This document shows, piece by piece, positions 57,254 through 64,000 of a stretch of 64,000 nt of DNA. The notes under the pieces were generated by a model. It saw nothing but the letters and a program-made list of their open reading frames with translations, searched no databases and was not told where the DNA came from. The stretch lies in NCBI RefSeq assembly GCF_947179115.1, contig NZ_CAMXCI010000003.1:146663-210662 (forward strand). The letters run 5' to 3'. The translations under genes and the position numbers were made by a program. Position 1 is the stretch's first letter, and every line of letters begins with the position of its first letter. Source of the DNA: Commensalibacter papalotli (GTDB lineage: Bacteria > Pseudomonadota > Alphaproteobacteria > Acetobacterales > Acetobacteraceae).

Positions 57254-58084
57254 TTATAAACCACGATTGCGTTTAATATAATCCCAAGCAGCATTAATTT
57301 TCACAATTTGAATAGCAGAGTCTGCCATTTGTTTTTTTGAAGCACCCTTGGCTGCCATCACATCTGGGTGGTGTTCTCTGACTAGCTTGCGCCATTGATT
57401 GCGAATTTCCTCGTCAGTGGCATCGCTGTGGATTCCCAAAGCTTCATATGGGTTAGGTTCATTAGTAACACTGCGTGGATTTCCTCCATTAAATGCATAT
57501 TCCCATGCGGAAGGAGGCAATTCAAAAATTTTATGAATATGGCGTAAGATTTTTTCTTCTTGGGTATGCAAAGCAGTTGAGGGCTCTTGATCAGCACGGG
57601 CAATTGTGAAAAGCAAAATTAACAGATTTTCAAGTTTGTTTTTCTCATCTTTAAAAGCGATAGCCAGCTCTTCAGCAAATTTGTAATAGTCATCAGTGCG
57701 CACACGAGCTTGATCAAATAATTTTCCAACAGCTTCTTGTTGTTGAGGAGGAACTATGAAAAAACGTTTAAAAGCATCAATTTCTTTACGATTAACAGGG
57801 CCGTCACATCTTGCAATTTTAGCAGATAGAATAATCATACATAGTGCTAAGGCCTGATCTTTTTTCCCAGTATTAACAGCCATCTTAACAGCAATATAAC
57901 TGGCAGCGCCCATAAAATCAGGAGACACTTTACGCTTCCATTGCTCTGCCCATCCTCCAGGAGGAGGGTTTAACAGCGTTTTTTTATCTGCGGCATGCCC
58001 TAATGCTGCACCCAGCAAGGCACCCATTGGTCCACCTGTAGCAAAACCTGCGACTGTACCAAAAATTTTTCCAAAAAAGGCCAT
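57254..58084 (-). CDS. TerB-like and DnaJ-domain protein (DjlA type)
   Basis: 276 residues. A glycine-rich N-terminal segment (FATGGPMGALLGAALGHAAD) may insert in the membrane. A TerB-like helical domain (~65-190) follows, then a C-terminal J domain with NPYEALGIHSDATDEEIRNQ and the HPD motif in REHHPDVMAAKG. It would recruit and stimulate DnaK. Order with RHH and queG suggests a shared transcript. Confidence 0.85.
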   Translation of the reverse strand: MAFFGKIFGTVAGFATGGPMGALLGAALGHAADKKTLLNPPPGGWAEQWKRKVSPDFMGAASYIAVKMAVNTGKKDQALALCMIILSAKIARCDGPVNRKEIDAFKRFFIVPPQQQEAVGKLFDQARVRTDDYYKFAEELAIAFKDEKNKLENLLILLFTIARADQEPSTALHTQEEKILRHIHKIFELPPSAWEYAFNGGNPRSVTNEPNPYEALGIHSDATDEEIRNQWRKLVREHHPDVMAAKGASKKQMADSAIQIVKINAAWDYIKRNRGL

Positions 58085-58154
58085 ATTTCCATCGATAAAA
58101 ATTATAAGCTGATATGTAATTCTACTATTTTTAAGGCAAAAGGCAATTGATTTA

Positions 58155-58382
58155 TCATTTAGTCAGTATTGAGGTCGATTTTAATGCTTCTAACCGTAAT
58201 GCAGAAGAAAGTGGACGGTCAGGAGGTCTGTGAGTATCAACATGCGTTATGAATGAGGTAAGAGATTGCTGTTTTTGCAAAGCAATTTGCTCTAGAATTT
58301 TCCAGAATTCTTGTTCAAGAGCAACGCTGGTTTGATGTCCTGATAAGCGTAAACTACGTTTTTGTAAATAAGGATTGGTCAT
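58155..58382 (-). CDS. Ribbon-helix-helix domain protein (alphaproteobacterial type)
   Basis: 75 residues. KRSLRLSGHQTSVALEQEFW and LQKQQSLTSFITHVD match the RHH_4 family of small DNA-binding-like proteins common in alphaproteobacteria. Overlaps the queG stop by four bases (ATGA), so translation is coupled. Function unknown. Confidence 0.8.
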   Translation of the reverse strand: MTNPYLQKRSLRLSGHQTSVALEQEFWKILEQIALQKQQSLTSFITHVDTHRPPDRPLSSALRLEALKSTSILTK

Positions 58383-59434
58383 GTTTTAAACTGTTCAATG
58401 GCCCAATTGGCTGTTTCTTGGATAACGGGATTATCATGATGTTCCCATAGCTGGGCTGAATCTAATAAAGATCTCTCCCTTGAATTACCAATAGCAATTA
58501 AGATATTACGGATAAAGCGTAAATGTCCGATACGTTTTACAGGAGATCCTGCAAAAAACTGTCGAAATTCTTCTTCTGTAAAAAGTGCGAAATCTTGTAA
58601 TAAAGGGTGATTAAGCTCTTGGCGAGCTTTTAATTTAATATGCCGACTATTCTTTGCAAAATGATTCCAAGGGCATACAGCCAAGCAATCATCACACCCA
58701 TAAATACGATTACCAATCGCTTTTCTGTATTCTAGGGGAATACTGCCACTATATTCAATAGTCAGATAAGAAATACAGCGCGTTGCGTCAAGTTGAAAAG
58801 GGGCTGGGAAGGCATCAGTAGGACAGGCTTGCAAACACTGGCTACAACTGCCGCAATGATTTTTAGAGGTTACAGTTTCAGGGAGCTGTAAAGTGGTTAA
58901 TATTTCACCTAAGAAAAGCCAGCTGCCAAACTGCCGTGAAACCAAGTTAGTATGTTTCCCTTGCCAACCTAAACCTGCTTGTTGTGCAAGAGGTTTTTCC
59001 ATGATGGGGGCTGTATCAACAAAGACTTTGACTTGATCCGTTGGGGTTAATAAGGGTTTAGCTTCTTTAATAATGTATTGTGCCAGATGTTTTAACCATC
59101 CTTTGATCATATCATGATAGTCTCTGTGCCTCGCATAAACCGAGACATTGGCTATATTTGGACTCTGAAGATTCAATAAGGGATCAATATCAGGACCATA
59201 ATTTACCCCTAAAACAATAGCTGATTTAACTTCTGGCCATAAATGATCAGGACTAGAGCGTTGATACGCACGATCTTTTAACCATCCCATATCGCCATGA
59301 CGTTCTTTGTCAATAAATTCGCGAAGCTGTTGTGCTTTTTCTAGCGGGAGTTGTGCTTTGCAAATACCAAACTGATCAAACCCCAGTTCAAAAGCTTTCT
59401 GTTGAAGAAGGTTGGTAAACGATACAGGGAACAT
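58379..59434 (-). CDS. queG: Epoxyqueuosine reductase
   Basis: 351 residues. Completes queuosine synthesis on tRNA using cobalamin and two [4Fe-4S] clusters. Cysteine motifs CGSCSQCLQACP and GCDDCLAVCPW are the ferredoxin-like pair, and AVDFG-like N-terminal and HRDYH regions match QueG. GTG at 59437 precedes the preferred ATG. Its need for B12 links it to bluB. First gene of the RHH and J-domain operon. Confidence 0.93.
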   Translation of the reverse strand: MFPVSFTNLLQQKAFELGFDQFGICKAQLPLEKAQQLREFIDKERHGDMGWLKDRAYQRSSPDHLWPEVKSAIVLGVNYGPDIDPLLNLQSPNIANVSVYARHRDYHDMIKGWLKHLAQYIIKEAKPLLTPTDQVKVFVDTAPIMEKPLAQQAGLGWQGKHTNLVSRQFGSWLFLGEILTTLQLPETVTSKNHCGSCSQCLQACPTDAFPAPFQLDATRCISYLTIEYSGSIPLEYRKAIGNRIYGCDDCLAVCPWNHFAKNSRHIKLKARQELNHPLLQDFALFTEEEFRQFFAGSPVKRIGHLRFIRNILIAIGNSRERSLLDSAQLWEHHDNPVIQETANWAIEQFKT

Positions 59435-59663
59435 CACGATAATTAATAGTTTTACTTTAAGGTTTAAGTAGGAAAAGAATTTTATGGATTTAAAGTCAAA
59501 CTATCAGAATTTAAGCGCAAAGAAAAATAAAAGATTAAGTATGTTTTATTGAAACTGCATTTAAAACAAATATATTATTAATTACTATTAAGTATAATAT
59601 ACTGATTTAATAGTTTCTTTTCTCAAGATGTTTTATTATCAAAACCAAAGGAATATAACAAGG

Positions 59664-60236
59664 ATGAAGGCTTTTCATTTTATCCCTGCACTAGCAATGA
59701 CAGCATTAATTGCTGGATGTTCACCAAGCACACCTTTATCTTTTAATCAACTAGGCGACTTCAGTGCTTACCCTTTAAATCAACAGACTTATCGTATTGC
59801 TTATACGGCTAATGATGATATCTCTTATTCTGCGGCACAGAATATTACACTTATCAAAGCTGCACAAACAACTATTCAAAATGGTTATAAATATTTTATC
59901 GTAATGAATAGTGTTAATAATGTTCATAAACAGCCGCAAAAAGAAGTCACCTATACTGATGGGTTTGGTGGTGGATATTGGGGTAGCGGGCCTGGCTATT
60001 GGGGGCCAACGGGTCCTTGGGGGCCTGTAGGTTGGAATGATCCATTTTATGGTGTTCCTCAGGTAGTTACCACTGGTCCAGCAGAAATCGCTTATAATAT
60101 TCAATGTTATCCAAATGAGCAAACAGCCCCAAAAAATGCTTATAATGCTTCTTTGATTTTACAAACAATTGGTCAAAAATATGGTGTTAGCCCAACGGGC
60201 CAAGTCATTATTCAACAACCTGATCAACAAAAATGA
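59664..60236 (+). CDS. Hypothetical lipoprotein with Gly/Trp/Pro-rich segment
   Basis: 190 residues from ATG 59664 (AAAGGA upstream; an earlier ATG at 59628 lies ahead of the signal peptide). Lipobox LIAGC, then a YRIAYTANDDISYSAAQNIT domain typical of CC0125-like alphaproteobacterial lipoproteins, and a low-complexity segment with GYWGPTGPWGPVGW. Role unknown; it may be outer-membrane anchored. Confidence 0.75.
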   Translation: MKAFHFIPALAMTALIAGCSPSTPLSFNQLGDFSAYPLNQQTYRIAYTANDDISYSAAQNITLIKAAQTTIQNGYKYFIVMNSVNNVHKQPQKEVTYTDGFGGGYWGSGPGYWGPTGPWGPVGWNDPFYGVPQVVTTGPAEIAYNIQCYPNEQTAPKNAYNASLILQTIGQKYGVSPTGQVIIQQPDQQK

Positions 60237-60241
60237 TCTAA

Positions 60242-60286
60242 ATGGTGAAGAATAGTTTTTCAAATTAAGAAACTATTCTTTACCAT
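60242..60286. terminator. Two-way hairpin between convergent genes
   Basis: 17-base arms (60242-60258 and 60270-60286) pair with one G-T position. The right arm overlaps the stop codon of the porin gene, so it can serve both the lipoprotein and the porin. Confidence 0.75.
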
Positions 60287-61602
60287 ACCATTGGATATTC
60301 AACGGCAACTCTCAGTTGATGTGTATCAAGTTCAGCTTGAGATCTATTAGCCTGATGAATACTGTGTCGGGCGGTAATATTTAATTTTTTTGCCCAGCCT
60401 TTAGGAACAGTATATTTTGCCAATAATTCATGCTCCCAATGTTTACCATTTTTTCCATATCCTAACCAATAATAGGCGCTGCTTTGATTCATTTTTGTAC
60501 CATCAATTCCCGTTCCCTTGATAAAGGCAGAGCTTAACGACAGACCCTTGATACCGAAAAAGGAAAAGTCAATTTCGTAACTGACTTGCCAAGATTGCTC
60601 ATGTGGACCATTAAAATCGGATAATTGTGTCGCATTTGGTAACCAAATGGCACCTCTTGTTACATAATCAAAGGGTGTATTGCCATGAATTTTTTGATAG
60701 GCAGTCGAAAATTTATGTGCGCCTATTTGATAGGTTGCAGCTAGACCTCCTGTATTATTATTGATTTTTCCTGCATAGGATTTGCCTATATTTTGGCTGT
60801 GATAGAATTGAAAGTCCAAGATGATTTTTTGTTGATGAGGAAAATGATGTTGATAATTGCTGTTTATATAATAAGTCAACCAACTATTATGATATCGTCC
60901 AATATAAGAAGTTAAAGAAAGATCCTTAACTCCTGTAAAGGTTCCCCCCATAAAATCAAAAGATTTTCCTTTTCGAAAGGAAGGGTTAAGATAGTTTACA
61001 ATCAGATCATTGTGATTTGATGTCGCATTACGATCCGCATTGGCTGTAAAGTGACCTATTTGTATGGTAAGCTTTTTTATTTCGTTACTTGTTATCAAAA
61101 GTCCAGTTGATGTTTCTGGTAGTAACCTTGTGTCAGATGAGCTGAATATCGGTGTTTTAGGACGCATAATACCATATTTTGCAACGGTGGAATGTAGCTG
61201 TATCTTAGCAGCCCCGCCTGTACGATTATAAAAATTTTGTACGCTGCCATCATCATTCTTACGTAATAAGCGAATACGCCCTGTGCGTCCTTTTGCTTGT
61301 AACTTTAATCCTGTATAGCTTTGGGCATTAATACCAAATCCTATCAATCCTGGGGTAAAGCCAGATTCAAAACTTGCCATTAATCCATATCCCCATTCTG
61401 TTGCATAATTGGGGGAAGTTTTTACGTCTGGATATTTTCTTGTATCATATACCGTGCGATTAATAATAGATGTCACGCTATCAGCCCAAAAACCATGTTT
61501 TTCTTCTGCCTTGGTTTCGTTACAATAAGCACAGTTACATCCCAAAGAATGTAAAATCAGAAAGGGTGGGACTAATATTTTTTTTGTATGTTTTATCATC
61601 AT
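60280..61602 (-). CDS. OprD-family outer membrane porin
   Basis: 440 residues. A Cys-containing signal region ends near GCNCAYCNET. The body is a beta-barrel with alternating patterns, and the OprD-like FGIKGLSLSSAFIKGTGID and GTKMNQSSAYYWLGY near the C-terminus, ending in the aromatic Trp of outer membrane proteins. OprD-type porins take up amino acids, sugars or aromatic acids; the substrate here is unknown. Confidence 0.8.
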   Translation of the reverse strand: MMIKHTKKILVPPFLILHSLGCNCAYCNETKAEEKHGFWADSVTSIINRTVYDTRKYPDVKTSPNYATEWGYGLMASFESGFTPGLIGFGINAQSYTGLKLQAKGRTGRIRLLRKNDDGSVQNFYNRTGGAAKIQLHSTVAKYGIMRPKTPIFSSSDTRLLPETSTGLLITSNEIKKLTIQIGHFTANADRNATSNHNDLIVNYLNPSFRKGKSFDFMGGTFTGVKDLSLTSYIGRYHNSWLTYYINSNYQHHFPHQQKIILDFQFYHSQNIGKSYAGKINNNTGGLAATYQIGAHKFSTAYQKIHGNTPFDYVTRGAIWLPNATQLSDFNGPHEQSWQVSYEIDFSFFGIKGLSLSSAFIKGTGIDGTKMNQSSAYYWLGYGKNGKHWEHELLAKYTVPKGWAKKLNITARHSIHQANRSQAELDTHQLRVAVEYPMVW

Positions 61603-61620
61603 ATCAGGTTCTGTTCGGTG

Positions 61621-62811
61621 CTATAAATATTTTAGCCAAGTAATATGTTTATGGTTAGCTTTATATTTCGAAAAGAAACAAACGAACGGATATAGTATGA
61701 GAATTAAAAAGAACCAACAAGCCCATAGTTGCCAGACTTCATTAAAACCAAAATAGTCTCCTTTGTTTTTTCCAAATTGATATATAGCCCCCAAATACAA
61801 TAATTTTAAAATAAATAAATGAATAATATAAAAGAATAACGGAACGCTGCCAAAGATCGCTGCATAACTCAATAAAAAAGAATGTTGGTAGCGTTCAAGC
61901 AAAGAAAGTAAAAAGAAACCGATACTTAAAGTGATTAAAAGAAATAAGAAAGAGGGTGGATATTTGGTAACATTAAAAAAACTCATGACTGTTTCAACAG
62001 GTGAGTCGCCATAAAACCAAGGGTGATCGCCATAAAGATTGATCATTCTGATAATGATAAAAGAAGTTAAAAGAGTTAAAGCTGTAATTTTTACATATTT
62101 TTGACGTTGTTTCGGTGGAAAAGAGGGGTTAAACCATGATCCACAATAATAACCAACAGAAATAACACCGATCCACGGTAGAACAGGATATGTTGTGCGA
62201 AATTGTATGATATTACTGATACTGATCCACACACGATCATGAATTACTGCCCATGGAATATACAACGCTGATTCATTTGAAAAATGAATATTGTCCAATA
62301 GATTATGTCCAGCAATAATAATGATTGCTAAGGTGAATAGCATCTTTCTGGGCAGCCAGATGAGTGCGGATAGAGAAATCATGCTTAATCCTATAGCCCA
62401 AATAACTTGTAAAAAGAGCCTATGCGGTGGGAATTCAAATGTCCAAGCAAAATTGATAATTGTGATTTCTAATATAACAAGGAATGACCCACGAATGAGC
62501 AAAAAACGACTAACTTCACTTTTATGTTGTTGTTTTTGTCCATATAAATAGGCAGATAAACCCGTCAAAAATACAAAAATAGGTGCACATATATGTGCAA
62601 GGGATCGGCTGATATATAAATCCAAAGGCGTTGTTGAAATATTCATAGGATCAGAGACTTGCAGATGCAGAAAAAAAGTTTCCCTGATATGATCAATAAT
62701 CATAATGAGAATGACAATACCCCGTAATATGTCAATGGATTTAAGGCGTTGTGATATCGATTGAACCGATTGAGCGGATTTTGTCATTTTATCTTTAAAC
62801 ATACCCAACAT
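61621..62811 (-). CDS. DUF1624 / heparan-glucosaminide acetyltransferase-like membrane protein
   Basis: 396 residues with about ten membrane helices. RLKSIDILRGIVILIMIIDHIRE is the conserved opening of this acyltransferase-like family, with the catalytic-type His in DHIRE. Such proteins may acetylate an envelope sugar. The start is uncertain; ATG 62811 has AAAGAA upstream. It follows the porin on the same strand with an 18-base gap. Confidence 0.75.
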   Translation of the reverse strand: MLGMFKDKMTKSAQSVQSISQRLKSIDILRGIVILIMIIDHIRETFFLHLQVSDPMNISTTPLDLYISRSLAHICAPIFVFLTGLSAYLYGQKQQHKSEVSRFLLIRGSFLVILEITIINFAWTFEFPPHRLFLQVIWAIGLSMISLSALIWLPRKMLFTLAIIIIAGHNLLDNIHFSNESALYIPWAVIHDRVWISISNIIQFRTTYPVLPWIGVISVGYYCGSWFNPSFPPKQRQKYVKITALTLLTSFIIIRMINLYGDHPWFYGDSPVETVMSFFNVTKYPPSFLFLLITLSIGFFLLSLLERYQHSFLLSYAAIFGSVPLFFYIIHLFILKLLYLGAIYQFGKNKGDYFGFNEVWQLWACWFFLILILYPFVCFFSKYKANHKHITWLKYL

Positions 62812-63168
62812 ATTTCTTTTTAAAATCAAACACTGAAGGTCCTTCACTATATTCGTCAACATCTGGAGCGTTGAGATCATTAGGTGTATCAGGATCAGAT
62901 ATAATCTATTTTACACTTTTAAACAAAATAACAATATGATCCTTTAAAGAACAGAAATTTTATTAACCCCAACGATTTGAATGCATTGATTTCCTGTGCA
63001 TACTGCTTTCTTAATGCTTTGGTTGTCTCTAATATTTGACTATAAAATATCAATAAAGCGAAAGTGATAATGGTATTTATATTGTAAGAGTTTTTTTTAA
63101 TTACTATTTTCAAGGAGATGATTATATAGTTTCATAGAAATAGAAACAATTTGTTTACGAGAAAAAAC

Positions 63169-63648
63169 ATGATGAGCTTGATGATAGACGGCATTTTAAT
63201 AGGTGTTGGTGCGACCGTTATGATGGATATTTGGGATATTGTTTTTGGTTCTTTACCAGGACAGTCAAAGTCTAATTGGGCACCAGTAGGGCGGTGGGTT
63301 TGGCATTTAAAAGAAGGTATCGTTTTTCATCAAAATATCGATGATGCAAAACCTTATGAACATGAATTAGCGCTGGGTTGGATTTTTCATTATATAGTTG
63401 GCATTTTATATGGCGTTCTTTTTGCACTTTATGTTGGCACGGGATGGTTTGCCTATCCAACATTTTTACCAACTTGGGTTTGGGGAATGATTACCATAGG
63501 AGCAGGGTGGTTTTTATTGCAACCAGGTCTGGGTATTGGTGTTGCGGCTTCTCAATTGTCCAATGCATGGACAGTGCGTATTTTAAATATTGTTGCGCAT
63601 AGCTTTTTTGCGCTCGGAATGTATGGAACAGCGTTGTTGTTGAGATAG
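63169..63648 (+). CDS. DUF2938 family membrane protein
   Basis: 159 residues, about four helices. GVGATVMMDIWDIVFGSLPGQ, VGRWVWHLKEG and the later HELALGWIFHYIVGILYGV match the DUF2938 family. Function unknown. ATG 63169 is preferred to an in-frame TTG at 63151. Confidence 0.8.
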   Translation: MMSLMIDGILIGVGATVMMDIWDIVFGSLPGQSKSNWAPVGRWVWHLKEGIVFHQNIDDAKPYEHELALGWIFHYIVGILYGVLFALYVGTGWFAYPTFLPTWVWGMITIGAGWFLLQPGLGIGVAASQLSNAWTVRILNIVAHSFFALGMYGTALLLR

Positions 63649-63735
63649 TATTTAGGTTTACAAGAACGAAATAACTGTATGTTTCTAACAATATTTTCAT
63701 TGTTTGCTTAATAATTTTTACAAAGAGTCTAAGAA

Positions 63736-64000
63736 ATGAACGGTAATGACGATCTTCAACAAGATGCAAATACATGGTTTAATTTAGGCCTTTTTTATTT
63801 TAAGGAAAATAATCTATCGAAGGCGCGTGAGTGTTGGGAAGTGATTACTCGGGAAGATGATCCGAAAGCATATGTAAGCGCACGATTAAATTTAGGCCTT
63901 TCTTATTTTGATGAAGGTAATTTATCGCAGGCGCGTGAGTGTTGGGAAGTGATTACTCGGGAAGATGATCCGAAAGCATATGTAAGCGCACGATTATATT
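63736..64000 (+). CDS. TPR protein with near-identical DNA repeats (3' end outside window)
   Basis: 88 residues visible, frame open to the end. Each 36-residue TPR unit carries NLGLFYF, LSKARECWEVITRE and DDPKAYVSARL; the second copy differs at only a few positions. The repeat period is 108 bases (see 63781-64000). No signal peptide. Likely a protein-interaction scaffold. Confidence 0.8.
   Translation, partial: MNGNDDLQQDANTWFNLGLFYFKENNLSKARECWEVITREDDPKAYVSARLNLGLSYFDEGNLSQARECWEVITREDDPKAYVSARLY
63781..64000 (+). repeat. 108-bp tandem repeat encoding TPR units
   Basis: Unit 1 (63781-63888) and unit 2 (63889-63996) are identical over their last ~67 bases and differ only in the first third. 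A third unit begins at 63997. Near-identity at DNA level indicates recent expansion or ongoing gene conversion. Confidence 0.9.

Noticed and set aside
57058..57276. 72-codon plus-strand frame between mlaA and the J-domain gene
   Set aside because: Runs into the antisense of the J-domain gene, with no family resemblance or start signal.
62919..63113. 64-codon minus-strand frame between the DUF1624 and DUF2938 genes
   Set aside because: No ribosome binding site and biased, non-protein-like composition; probably chance.

Overview
The window is a low-GC (clearly A+T-rich by eye) chromosomal stretch of a Gram-negative alphaproteobacterium. The set of genes (cvpA-purF followed by a short-chain dehydrogenase, B12-dependent metH, bluB, queG, an alphaproteobacterial-type ribbon-helix-helix protein next to queG, mlaA-mlaC, an OprD-type porin, and a giant AIDA-repeat/Hint surface protein) fits the acetic acid bacteria, and the strong A+T bias points to a host-associated, Commensalibacter-like member. 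That placement is inference from gene content, not a database result. No phage, insertion sequence or CRISPR array was seen.

Layout. 1-5260, minus strand: a truncated FucP-type sugar symporter, an AI-2E-family membrane protein, and a three-gene polysaccharide export unit (Wzm-type permease, family-61 glycosyltransferase, Wzt-type ATPase). 5646-9696: a lytic transglycosylase lipoprotein with a SPOR domain, a nitroreductase, a GT25-like protein and a small membrane protein. 9860-22077, almost all minus strand: housekeeping genes (SDR, purF, cvpA, thiamine pyrophosphokinase, a frameshifted ydcF-like gene, a Na/Pi cotransporter), then a small accessory patch with an alpha/beta hydrolase and its decayed copy, then metH.

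22353-34014, plus strand, is the most interesting block: a type I secretion ABC transporter and its membrane fusion protein, a Sel1-repeat protein, a 1016-residue double glycosyltransferase, a protein with ChW-like repeats and a Lys/Ala-rich tail, and a GT4 glycosyltransferase. It is preceded by an 18-bp palindrome and by a strong terminator-like hairpin only 72 bases before the first start codon. I read it as a dedicated glycosylation-plus-secretion locus for a surface protein. The best candidate substrate in the window is the 1493-residue AIDA-repeat/Hint protein at 46932-51413, which has neither a signal peptide nor an autotransporter barrel.

34146-46466: a sulfonate/nitrate-type ABC importer, a second nitroreductase, inorganic pyrophosphatase, a YWTD propeller protein, a GIY-YIG nuclease beside a CAT-anticodon tRNA, ettA, a GNAT acetyltransferase, and a puuP-puuB putrescine pair. 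46932-64000: the giant repeat protein, a ribbon-helix-helix/EVE-like fusion, a sugar transporter with an unusual periplasmic insertion, bluB, mlaA-mlaC, a queG operon, a lipoprotein, an OprD porin, two membrane proteins, and the start of a TPR protein whose repeats are nearly identical at the DNA level.

Three genes connect through cobalamin: bluB makes its lower ligand, while metH and queG use the cofactor. Many transcription units end in visible hairpins, several of them perfect inverted repeats of 12-17 bp.
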